A DNA stretch of 64,000 nucleotides from Lithospermum erythrorhizon (lineage: Eukaryota > Streptophyta > Magnoliopsida > Boraginales > Boraginaceae), in the NCBI GenBank assembly GCA_019722365.1, contig JADFUC010000213.1, forward strand, positions 217,703-281,702. The letters are read 5' to 3'. The translations under genes were made by a program, and so were the position numbers. Below are positions 11,366-21,762 of this stretch, piece by piece. How positions within the stretch are numbered: the stretch's first letter is position 1; each line of letters starts with the position of its first letter. Below the pieces are notes generated by a model that was not told the origin of the DNA, searched no databases, and saw only the letters and a list, made by a program, of their open reading frames with translations.

Positions 11366-13239
11366 GTTAATCATTTAATTTTTTATTCTTTTAACTTCTT
11401 CACCCCATATTGGTATATACCTAAAATTAATACTAATGTCACAAAATATACATTCATTCAAGTTAAATATCGATCAAAACATATCTCAACATACATAAAA
11501 TCAAATGTGACTAATGTAGCTAGATATATAAATATTATATTTTATCCCAACATACATCAAGTCAAAATGTAACTAAACGTACATTTATCCCAACATATAT
11601 CAAGTCAAAATATAGCTAAACGAACATGTCTCAATATCTAACAAAACTAATAATTTCATACCACAAATACTCAAGCTAGCTATACTGCGACACATCAATG
11701 AAGCTCTTCACCCTCTATAATGGTCTTGAAGTATCTGTTGTATAGATAGCCACACCATCGATGCTGAACATGGTAATTGTCAAATCATGGCCTTCAGCAT
11801 GGAATCTTCGAGGATCTTGAAAAATTAAAGAACAAATTATATACTTTCATAACTTTGACTTTTAAGCTAATTAGTATCAAGATTCACATATTTAAAATGG
11901 TAGAACATAAAAAGAGTGAGGTAGTTCTAGATTCTAAAATAATCCTCCGTAAACAAACAAACATAAAATCCACAATAGGCTCTAAGTGGATCTTTGTTTG
12001 GAGCACTAGATAGAATCTTCAAAACAAAGTTATAATTTACATGTAATACTATTCAAATGATTGTTGCTAGAAAAAGTTCAAATATACCTCCCTGTTAACT
12101 TGATAGTTACAGCTCCAGCTCCGTTAAACTTGAACTACTTTGTTTCTTGGTAGCTCGATAGGTAATCATAACACTAAAAATAAACAAATTCATAAGGAGA
12201 AGTAATAAAAATAAGGTAATATATATTATTATTAATAATCAGATGAATACCTGTTGATTTTCTACACCAAATCAGCTCGATCTTTATGGGTGTGATGTAC
12301 TTCTAACGGATCCATATAATATATATATTCATTCTTGGTGTTGATGGCAACCAACACCTAATGATTCCTACATTACTTCAATAATCTTAGTTAGTACCGG
12401 AAATATTTATACTAACATGGAACTATCTATTAGCTCGTTTGCTCTGAAAATATTATGTACTAACCCGATGTTATATGGTATCATGGCAGAGATGATCTTC
12501 TCTTCGTGATTTTGCTTAATATATCCACCAAATGAACACGATCAGCGCATATGTGGAGAGACAAAGAAGAACCTACTAGAAACTACCATATTTGTGTTGC
12601 TTTGTTGCTCCTCTCGTGGCCAAATGCACATCACACAAGTATCTTCGTTAGGAATATATTGGACTACATATTTTAAATGGATATAGCCAAATACTTAGAT
12701 AGAATATATTATTATTATTATTATTATTATTACCTTATGTAAGACATATAGTAGAAGCACTAACCAAGCTACGTGTTATGATCTCTTTGGCGTATCGGAA
12801 AGAAACATGATCGGCAAAGCAACACCCCAAATAGCTCAGACATTGAAACAACAAATAGATATCTCTTTGAGCATCAAGTCTTACAAAAGAAATACGCTGA
12901 AGGTCGAGGGCCGCCCATTTCGAGGATAAAATTGCGCTTCCTCTGACAGCCCAGATAACAGACTGACACAGTTATCCTTAGGGGCATTTAATGTGAAACC
13001 TAAAAATGTTTTTTACTATTTAGTCTAAAAATAACTAACACATTAAAGTTATAATCATTTATATTTTTTAAACTGCAGCAAGGTAGCAAACTTAATTGGC
13101 CATGCAAATGTACCAATAGCATTGCCCAGGTAGTAATATCACCCTCAACATTAGGACATAGCAAAGGGGTGTCACCATGACAGAGGACAATCTCACTAAA
13201 ACATACTCACCAGCAGCCGGTTGTCTCGTTCCAGGTTGT

Positions 13240-14040
13240 TTAGGTCGGATATTAGTACTCAAACAACATCAAATATTTGTTTCATGCAAAGCCATGGAGA
13301 TGCAAATTGTATATTGCCAAAACTACCGGCCATGTACCATGAGAGCTACTCTGCATTCCCGGAGGATTCATTCCATCGATGACAATAGAAAACCATAAGT
13401 TTCTAGGTTCAGCACCCAAATTATGGGTACTTAGTATCAAAACTCTTCCAGCATGCGTGGCCGAGGTCTTGACATCCGTCTTTAACCCTTTTATCAAAAT
13501 GTCATGTCAATTTCGGCATAATCGTACTGATACATACGTCACGAGCACAGGTAGAAGTGAAAAATAGTACATCACCTTATTTGGAGTAGATCTCTTTTCT
13601 TTATAGCGTGGGGAAGCGTTACATTTGGGACATTCTTTCAACGATGTATGTTCTTTTCGAAATAAAATGCAATCATTCACACATGTATGTATCCTTTGGT
13701 GTTTCAATCGATAGAACTAAGCACTTGACTTTGCATACATTAAGTTCTTGAGTACTTAGCGTTATCCTCGGGTAACAATTCTTTAACCTTGCTTAGTAGA
13801 TGCATGTAAGAAAGATGAATGGGATCCCGTCCGTGTTTGACTTTTAAATTATACAAGACAATAGTTGCATCTAATTTTGTAAACTTGCACCCATTCCACA
13901 AACATTGCTACGAATCATTTTTTTAATTTTTCAATAATTCGGAACGATCAATCAAATCTTCCTCAATATCCTTGGATTTCTTACACTGATTCCTTACTAC
14001 ATTCCACGCTCTATCCATGTCCAAAATCAAACTCGAAGCC
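13240..14040 (-). pseudogene. TNP2-type CACTA transposase pseudogene
   Basis: On the reverse strand the order of TNP2 signatures is correct. MDRAWNVV occurs near 14010-14040. IHTCVNDCILFRKEH, followed by LKECPKCN, occurs at about 13610-13700; this is the cysteine-rich zinc-binding region. NLGAEPRNLWFSIVIDGMNP, followed by a THGTWPVVL-like string, occurs at about 13310-13450. Stops and frame changes separate these blocks, and the catalytic C-terminal part below 13240 is hardly readable. In TNP2 proteins these blocks form the N-terminal half of the enzyme that cuts the element's ends. This copy is inactive. Confidence 0.8.
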
Positions 14041-14689
14041 GGGTAGATCGAGTCAAGTTTACTCACCGTGATTTGTCGATGTAAGTGTAGGTTGAGGTCT
14101 GTCCGAAACCTATCAAATGCTCTTCTAGTTCATCCTCATCACACTGCTACTTAATTCAAACTTACTTCTAAGGACGAAATGCGTTTTTGTTTTCGGCATT
14201 CATTAGAGCAAAGTCAATAAACTCCTCGCACCTTTTTCATACTCTTGCTGACAAGCGATTAGCAACATCCACTTCGATCCTGGAAATTACCAACACAAAA
14301 TATAACATAAATACAACTCAACAACATATATACTAATAGCTCAGCCAATCACGTATCACGTATATATATATATATATGTAGCATCGATATTGCCATATCA
14401 CGTATACGCAACTACTTAGCGACATGCATCAATGTGCCCATATCACGTATATATAACTAATTCACAACATCGAATTAGTGTGCCCATATCACATACATAT
14501 ACCTAGTTCAAAATCTTTAATAAAGTTCACAAAATTATCACAAAATCGACAAGAACAAGAATATAATTTAGCCCTTTGAATTTATCCACTAAATTTAAAA
14601 AATATAACTAGTTCATATATCATACAAATTAAAAAACAATACAATAAAATTGACCAAACCATAAAAATTAAAATTATATTTTAACTTGG

Positions 14690-14835
14690 ACGGCGCTTAA
14701 AAGCGTTGTCTAAGATATAAACTTAAAAGCGCCATCTAATATTAACTTAGACGGCGCTTCACACGAGCGCCGTCTAAGTTAATCTTAGACGGCATTTTTT
14801 AACATGACTTCGTCTAAATAAGTAGCGTCCAAAGT
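14690..14835. repeat. Right subterminal repeats of the CACTA element
   Basis: Five or six copies of the motif CTTAGACGGCGCTT, or its complement AAGCGCCATCTAA, occur in alternating orientation and mirror the left cluster at 11200-11365. Confidence 0.75.
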
Positions 14836-14851
14836 GTTATTTTATGTGGTG

Positions 14852-16003
14852 ATTCTAAATTTTCAACGCATTTTAGCATATAATTTTCCTATCATATCCC
14901 TATTAAAATAAAATTATAAGTCAATTACATTAATTTTGTCTATTTAATTATTTTAGTGATTTGAGATCAGTGCAATAATTTATGTATTATTGATCAATTA
15001 TTAACGATTTACATGTAAAACTCTTCGATTATTAATTAATTAATTAATGTGTAAAAGTCTCGGGTTACAAGTATAATAAAACTGAAAGAATAGTGAAAAT
15101 ATCAATAATTTTAAGAAAATGTAACAATCAAAATTTAAAAAACACTTGTTAAAAATTGAATGAGGAAAAAAGTTTCCTCGAGTCAATCCGTTAATTCCTC
15201 TTATTTTGCCCTCATTTACTAAGTCACCACCGCTCAATCAAACCCTACAACAATATCTTGATTTTCCAATCGCCCATTTCTCTCTCATATTTATTTCAAC
15301 TACGGAGTACAAATTATGCCATTAAATTATTCCTACGCTTACCTCTATGCATTTCAACCTCTCCTTTAATAAATTGTCTCTTTTAAGCATAACAAACGAA
15401 TCAAAATGTTCAATTAATAGTAAAGGAGAAAGTAATGTAAACCTCCCTATAAAATGATAAAATATTGTTCATTTAATTTGAAACGAGGAGACAAAGTTAT
15501 CAGAAAAAAAAAATCCACAAAATAAGTAACACTCTATTCTTTGTCACATAATTATTATCTTTGCATTTAGAGCTTTCACTGTCTCCCTCTGGGCTATGCT
15601 GATCAAGATTCCACTATAAGCCTTGCATGATTTTCATCTCTTTAGGTTCTATTTGCTTCTCTTCTATGAGGAATTATTATTACTATTTGCTATTTAATTT
15701 TGAATAATGATTAACAAGTTATGTACACAGAATTTTAATGAATTCTTGTCTCTTCGAGGTATTGAAGGGGGTCAAACGGTAGGGATGGGATTTTTTTTCT
15801 CTAACGATAGAAGTTACAAATTCTTGTACGATATAGGACATTAATTAAATTTAAGCTAAGCAAATGGGGAGTCTAAACTCAGAAAAGCTTGATTTATAAA
15901 GTCTCTTGCATGAACCTATATTCGCCTAAATGTTGCACCGGCCTTCACGTAGCTATTTAGAATTCATGAAATAGATTCTTAGAGCTATTTGACATTTGCG
16001 AAA
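14852..16003. other. Intergenic DNA, no gene seen
   Basis: This is AT-rich sequence with scattered poly-A and ATTA runs (for example repeated TTAA at about 15034-15047). No open frame here resembles a protein. Confidence 0.5.
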
Positions 16004-16048
16004 GTCCCACATAGTGGGTGCAGCGAGGAGAAGTATGTATAATATATA
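16004..16048 (+). promoter_or_regulatory. Candidate snRNA-type promoter: upstream sequence element plus TATA box
   Basis: GTCCCACATAG at 16004-16014 matches the plant U-snRNA upstream sequence element RTCCCACATCG at 10 of 11 positions. A TATA box (TATAATATATA, 16038-16048) follows after a 23 bp gap, the spacing known for RNA polymerase III genes such as dicot U6 and U3. A transcript would start near 16070, and the first run of five T after that is at about 16166-16170. The sequence between does not match U1-U6, U3 or 7SL as far as I can tell. This could be an uncharacterised small RNA gene or a chance match. Confidence 0.35.
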
Positions 16049-16518
16049 GTTCTAGGAAATCGGCCAGGAGGCATAACTGAATAGAGGCTGATCGAGTCTC
16101 TGTTCAATGAACAGCAGTGGATGAGTTCGCTTCCATTAAATTTGCTTTCCTTTCTTGTTTATCATTTTTAAAGGGTATTGCGGTTGTGAGTTTTGTCTTC
16201 TTTTGTTAATTTGATTACGCTTTTTTTAATCCAAAATTACACCCTTAATTCGATATTACTGACAAGTTAAGTTTAATTTTTAATTATCAAAATAATAACT
16301 TTGAATTATAATTGATACATACATAACTTTAATTTCAATAGATATTATCATCATATAATAGTAAAATATGTAAGTGTATATATTAATATCATATTTAATA
16401 TATATACTTTTTGTCAGATACTAACAACATATAAAAATCTATCTATATGAGTTCAAAATTAATAAACAAACATTTATCAAAATTTAAAACTTAGAATCTC
16501 TTTAGAATGCATGAAGAG

Positions 16519-16790
16519 TACTACTATTACTTTTGCACCTGAACTATTTTTATCATTTTAAATAGACACCTAAACATTTTAACCTTTCCAAATAAATACA
16601 CAGGAGATTTTTGCTTTGAACTTTTTAACATCTTTTTGGCACCTAACTCCCACCATAGCAGGTAAACATAAGAGCAAAATAGATATTTTAAATATATTAT
16701 ACTTTATGGGTCAATTTTAAATACTCAAAGCGCTTAATCAGGTCAATATTTGTACATTAATCAATTTTAATTAATTAAAAATCAAATAAA
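16519..16790 (+). repeat. Left terminal inverted repeat
   Basis: Pairs with 21238-21504 in inverse orientation at roughly 75-80 percent identity by eye. It contains several CACCTAAAC and CACCTGAAC motifs. Confidence 0.75.
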
Positions 16791-17879
16791 ATACTCATCT
16801 TGACACTTACCTTTCACCTCATCCCGCCCCTCATCCCGCTTGTACCACCATAACACCCTACGAACACACCGCGCGGCCATGCGTCGAGCTTAGGGGTGTT
16901 TATTAAACTTCATTAAAGCGCTTAAACTTAATTAATTCGGCACTTAATTTATTAAGCTTGTTTTGTTAATGAATTATTTTAAATTAGCAATAAATTAAGT
17001 ACTTATCAAAATCACTAACAAAAATTAAGTTAATTCTAGCTTATTTTTTACCTGCTTTAATCAAATAATCTCCACTGATTCTCTCTTACCCAGTCCCAAC
17101 ACTAAAAAGAAAACAACCTCTCCTTTTCTTCACCTTACACATTCTTCTTCTCAATTTATCACGGGTTTAATAATTATTATCCCTTTCTACATTCAATTTA
17201 TAATACTCGGGATGTGTTATTTTCAATTTAATTCTTTTGTATTTTATTCAATCTATTATATTACTAATATGAAGAATTGATTATTTTGTCGTTATTTTGT
17301 TAATTCTTTGTATTTTTAATTTAATTCTTTGTATTTTATTCAATGTATTGTACTGTATTGTTAATACTCGGATTTGCTATCACGCTAACTAGAACGAAGT
17401 GGTTGGCTTTTCAGCAATGTTTTTGGTGGCTATTTGTCATAATAACATTATTATAGTGAGATGGCGTTGATTGGGATTCAAATTTGATATGTATATGTTG
17501 TGGTTATATTAGGTGACCCAATTTAAGTAAATTAGATAAATAAGTTGATTTATTTGCTTTTAATGCAATTTATGAGACTTTGTGAGGTGATTATAGGCTA
17601 TTGTAATAGCTACTCTTTGTTTTTGTTTCTCAGGATGGAGGGAGTATGATCTGATCCACTCCTTTAAAGCGTGATTGCTCGAGATGTGATGGTCAACTTG
17701 TGTCGAGCTTTGCTTTTCCACTTTTCATTATTCAATTTTTGTTCGTGCCCGGTGTTGTAGAAAATTGATCCCCAATGAACTTTGGTATAAAAATGATGGT
17801 GCAACTATGAGCATATTTAAAAAATATATTTATACATATTTAATATCGGATAGGCATAAGATTTGTCGGCATGACAAGT

Positions 17880-18790
17880 GAAAAAAAATTTAAAAATCGA
17901 TTGGAAAACTCCGGGATCTTTTAAAGTTATTTCTAGATTTATGCATAAAGTCGTTCAAAATTAGATTGTGTGGATCGAGTTTGAAAAAATGATTCTTGGG
18001 AGAATGTTAGGCGGGGTTTGAAAGAAAGTAATTTAGATTTTTCCCGGAAATAATTAAAGAATCAATGGGACTATCTCAAAAAAAATGCTTCTTGGATGAG
18101 ATTAGTTGGAAGCAATTGGTCTCATTACGATCCAGTACACATACTATAAATTGGTCTGCAGAGCAATGGGAAGAGCATATAAAGGTATAGTTTACCTTTT
18201 AACGCTATTAGTTTCAAACATATATTAAAATTAGTTTCCAAATTACGAGATACATTAGGAAGCTAAACAATTTAAATAAGCATCCTTCTGATATCATGAG
18301 GAGGTCTGATCACTTTCAATGGGATTAGACTCTTTGGAAAACTGTCTTAGGGTCCATCCCTATTGAGGGCTTTCACGATACAAAGAGCGAGGTATTGGAT
18401 CATCGATTTGTATTCTTTGTTAAGTCGAACTTGATGGACCATCTACGCACAAGATGAGTTACTGACGATGCTAAAGAGGCTTAAGACAAATAAATCCGTC
18501 ATTTTAGCTACGAGGAAATAGCAGGGATGAACTTGATAATCAGTTAATAGCAGCTTTGAATAGCTTTACTAAACTTGTTGAACTTGAGATTCCCACCATC
18601 AAAGAATGTCATGAAGTCTTGGATGACATGTGCACCATTCTCCTTGGAGATCCTTTATATTATGCAGCTTCTGTCATTTTTTTAGAGAGTAAAGTTTATA
18701 GGGAGCAATGGATGATATTGAAGGACCAAGCGCTTTTGAAGAAATACGTCGAGGGTGGATTACTATGATGCGAGAAAAGATCAATGTTCT
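17880..18790 (+). pseudogene. Harbinger ORF1 remnant (Myb/SANT-like protein)
   Basis: Plus-strand fragments read NWSAEQWEEHIK at about 18150-18183, HIRKLNNLNKHPSDIM nearby, and a 70-residue open frame at 18556-18768 that includes TIKECHEVLDDMCTILL and ends in KKYVEGGLL. The spacing and character match the Myb/SANT-like proteins that accompany Harbinger transposases and help them bind the element ends. The fragments are in different frames with stops between them, so it is not functional. The exact family is inferred from position and weak motif likeness. Confidence 0.5.
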
Positions 18791-19269
18791 TCGAATTAGT
18801 GATCGATAGGTTTGGAACAACCATTTTTTTTATTTGAATAAGTTTTGATAAGTTTGTTTGAATGACAGAAGTTATTGTCTTTTTTATTTCTTGTTTGAAG
18901 ATTGTCCTATTTTCTATGGTAATGAACTATATTTTAATTGTCAATTTAATGGGGTTTTTTTCAATTGTTAATCAGTTAATTGTCAATATCATTGAACTAT
19001 TGCATATGATAATTACCAAAGAACTACTAGTTTTATATAACTAATATGAATATATTTTTATTATGTAATTATGTTAGATCTGATCGAAGGAGTTAAAGTT
19101 CAAATTATACTTATCTTGCTTATGAAGAAAATAAGATTAAGGCGGATTGGAAGACGACCTAATACTTCTGTCGTCTACTTTGGGTTGTAAGTATTTAAAT
19201 AAACGATATCTTAAGTAAATCCATTCATTGCCGTGAAATGCTTAGGATGCATTTGAGACCCTCCTTATG

Positions 19270-20130
19270 CATGTGCAAGTATTTTTGAGAAAAGAATTGG
19301 TTGCAAGATAGTCGTTACTTATCGGTTGAAGAAAAGATTGCAATGTTTTTGTTTACTTTGAGTCAAAAACATAGCAATCGTGCCGTGAAACGACGATTCA
19401 ATCATTCAACTCATACCATACATAAATATTTCTATGAAGTTCTTAATGCTATGATTTGCTTCTACAAAGATGATTGTTCCTACTAATAAGTGATTCATTT
19501 ACCCATCAAATCGACCTCATCCAACGACTCGGATAAATTTTAGTGGGCGCCCATGGGGCATTAGATGAAGGCTTCTTGTTAAAAATTTATTAATATCTCT
19601 GCGAGCAAACCACCATTTAGGAGGGAGAGGAAAAGGAGAATGTTATCGAGAATATTAGCAGTGTATGTGATTTTGATATGATTTTTTACTTTTGAGGGTG
19701 GTGGTTGGGAAGAATTAGGTACGCAGTTACCAGTGTTGACAGAAACAATTCAAGATCTGACTAGTAATTTTTCTATACCACCTCCTGGTTTGGTACTGAG
19801 AGACTTATTTTAAAATATTTAATGGCAATACACTATTGTACATTTAATTTTTATATTTAATTTGCAGATAAGTATTATTTATGTGATGCTGCATACTTAC
19901 ATATTCGTGGATTCATGGCTCCATATCGCAATGTGCGTTACTGGTTGACAGATTTTCAAAATAACCATCCACGAACAAGAGAAGAACTTTTCAATAAGAA
20001 CACATTACAAAGTTGAGAAATGTCATTGAGCATTACTTTGGAGTTTTTTAAAATCGGTTTCGATTCTCACGGTGATATATCTTATCCATTTCCAACACAA
20101 AAAGAAATAAGTAATAGCTTTGTGTGGCTA
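19270..20130 (+). pseudogene. PIF/Harbinger transposase (HARBI1-like) remnant
   Basis: The N-terminal part is open at 19301-19486, with RYLSVEEKIAMFLFTL and then NRAVKRRFNHSTHTI, the usual start of plant Harbinger nucleases. Next come a GALDEG string (about 19557) where the first catalytic Asp region (IGAIDGTH-like) belongs, and VCDFDM (about 19665-19685). DKYYLCDAAY and RGFMAPYRNVRYWL follow at about 19866-19960, then HPRTREELFN and LRNVIE. The DDE blocks are therefore present in order, but frames change and stops intervene. An 80 bp gap at about 19786-19866 might be a former intron. Confidence 0.8.
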
Positions 20131-21237
20131 TGCATAATTTTATTAAATGAGAGTGAATGATGCAGTTATTTCTTTGAAACGTTTTGATGATAATAGCACA
20201 TGTGAGGAATTCACGAGCAATAATAAGGGGACTCTTCAGCGATCAACATCGAGTTTAATACAAGACTTGTAAGATCAAATATGATTAATCTATGGGATCA
20301 AATAGCTAACCGGTTTGTGAAGTTAATTACGGATAGCGAGCTAAGAATCGTGTTCGTTTTTTAACAATGAGGATGTCTACAGATTATAACCGAATGAAAA
20401 CCAGTGGTTATTTTCTTATTAATTGAAGGAATTTATGGCTATTATCCAATTTTTTTGATATGTATGCTTGATCAATTTATTGAATTTTATATATTTTTTT
20501 ATAAATTTTTAAATATTTAATGATATTTAGAATTTATTTATATTTTTAATATTTATTTAATCAAATTATTATATTTACTACTATTTATAATCTAATTAAT
20601 AAGATGTATTATTTAGTGTATTATAGTATTATTTATTTAATATATGATTCATATATAAGTAATGAACTAAGGTGGAGACAAAGTTGTCAAAACAATTCAA
20701 TCTAAGTCTTTTTCTTTTTAGCATTATCAAACACCTAAATATTTTCAGATATTCGATTCGATCATAATTCAAATTGATAACAGTTTAGTCATTCGGTTTT
20801 AGACTTGAATTTTTTAGTTTTTAATGTAAAAAAAAATTCAAAAGCCAAATCAACAAATTCAATGACAATAAATACAAAGCCACTACAAAAGTGACCAACA
20901 TCACATGTAACTCCCCAATATTTACCTAATTTAATCCAATGACTAAATAAATAAGAAAAGATTAAGGTTGGAAATTTCCCAAATTGATTGTCCAGTTTGC
21001 TTCCGATGCATGTAGCAGTGGATCTGAATGTGAATTGGTTTGTGGAATTCATCATTACCATGAAACGTTGGTATTTGTGGAAAATTACCAAGAATGTGGA
21101 TTGGTTTGCTTTCTTGATGTTTGTGGAAAATTCACCAAGAAACGTTGCTCTCGTTGAGATGGTGGTGGTGTACTGTCGGAGAAGAAGTGGTGTTGGGGTG
21201 GGATGTAGGTAGAGAAGATAATAGTAATTTTGATAGA

Positions 21238-21504
21238 TTTTTAATTAATTAGAGTGATTAATGTATTAAATATTGACCTAATTAGGTGTTTGTTATTTAA
21301 AAATGACCCATAAGGTGTAATATATTTAAAAATGTGTGTTTGCCCTTATGTTTGTTATAAGTGGAGTTAAGGGTGTCAAAAATCGTTTTTCCAAAAGTTT
21401 AGGTGCCAAAAATCTCTTCCAGGTGTTTATTTGAAAGGTTGAAATGTTTAGTGTATTTATTTGAAATGATGAAAGTAGTTCAGGTGTCAGAATAAAATTT
21501 AGTC
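21238..21504 (-). repeat. Right terminal inverted repeat
   Basis: Inverse copy of 16519-16790. Its outer edge lies only 258 bp upstream of the WOX9 start codon, so it forms part of that gene's proximal upstream region. Confidence 0.75.
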
Positions 21505-21762
21505 TTTTTAACTAATAAACCCTTGAACAGGCCAGGAGTAGGTGAGGAGGCTATAAGAAGGGATGCCATCTTCACAAAGTAGCAGTTTAAGTCAGTACCA
21601 TCACAAGAATATGAGCAACAAAAAGGAAAAGATATTTCTGTCTCACTGCCTTTAATTATTTCAATTCAAAATTATTGGTTGTTTGAGTTATAGCTATACT
21701 GAACTAGATCTGCATACAAGAACTTATTTCATCTTTTCCTTCCCTTTCATCATCAATTCATC

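Larger units (their letters stand above)
11173..14851. mobile_element. Decayed CACTA (En/Spm) DNA transposon
   Basis: The left end ACTAACAAAAAAAAAACCTGGACG and the reverse complement of the right end (CACCACATAAAATAAC, then TTTGGACGCTAC) align as degenerate CACTA terminal inverted repeats. ATT on both sides could be the 3 bp target duplication if the first C was lost on the left. Both ends carry clusters of CTTAGACGGCGCT-like subterminal repeats. A TNP2-type transposase pseudogene lies inside on the reverse strand. The element is about 3.7 kb, short for an autonomous CACTA, so parts are deleted. The rest of the interior (11370-13240 and 14050-14690) shows no readable domains; it includes a short ATT microsatellite at about 12708-12733. 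Confidence 0.8.
16893..20735 (+). mobile_element. PIF/Harbinger element nested in the TIR element
   Basis: The left end GGGGTGTTTATTAAAC, preceded by TTA, and the right end TATCAAACACC, followed by TAA, are roughly inverted and adjoin TWA-type targets, as expected for PIF/Harbinger. Inside, on the plus strand, are a Myb/SANT-like ORF1 remnant and a DDE transposase remnant, in the usual order. Left-end and right-end sequences recur at 27688-29030. Similarity to that copy continues to about 20830, so the exact right end is uncertain. Confidence 0.65.
16519..21504. mobile_element. 5 kb element with about 270 bp terminal inverted repeats (Mutator-like family)
   Basis: The left end (16519-16790) and right end (21238-21504) are inverted copies, sharing CACCTGAACT, then TATCATTTTAAATA, CTAAACATTTTAACCTTTCC and ACTTTATGGGTCA. 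The same terminal sequence forms the foldback MITE at 24552-25070, which has a clear 10 bp target duplication; that supports a Mutator-like assignment. No mudrA-type transposase is readable inside. The interior is largely taken up by a nested Harbinger element. I could not find a target duplication for this copy. Confidence 0.7.

Noticed and set aside
17631..17656. ATGGAGGGAGTATG like a Stowaway right end
   Set aside because: No matching left end within 600 bp; it lies inside the Harbinger remnant.
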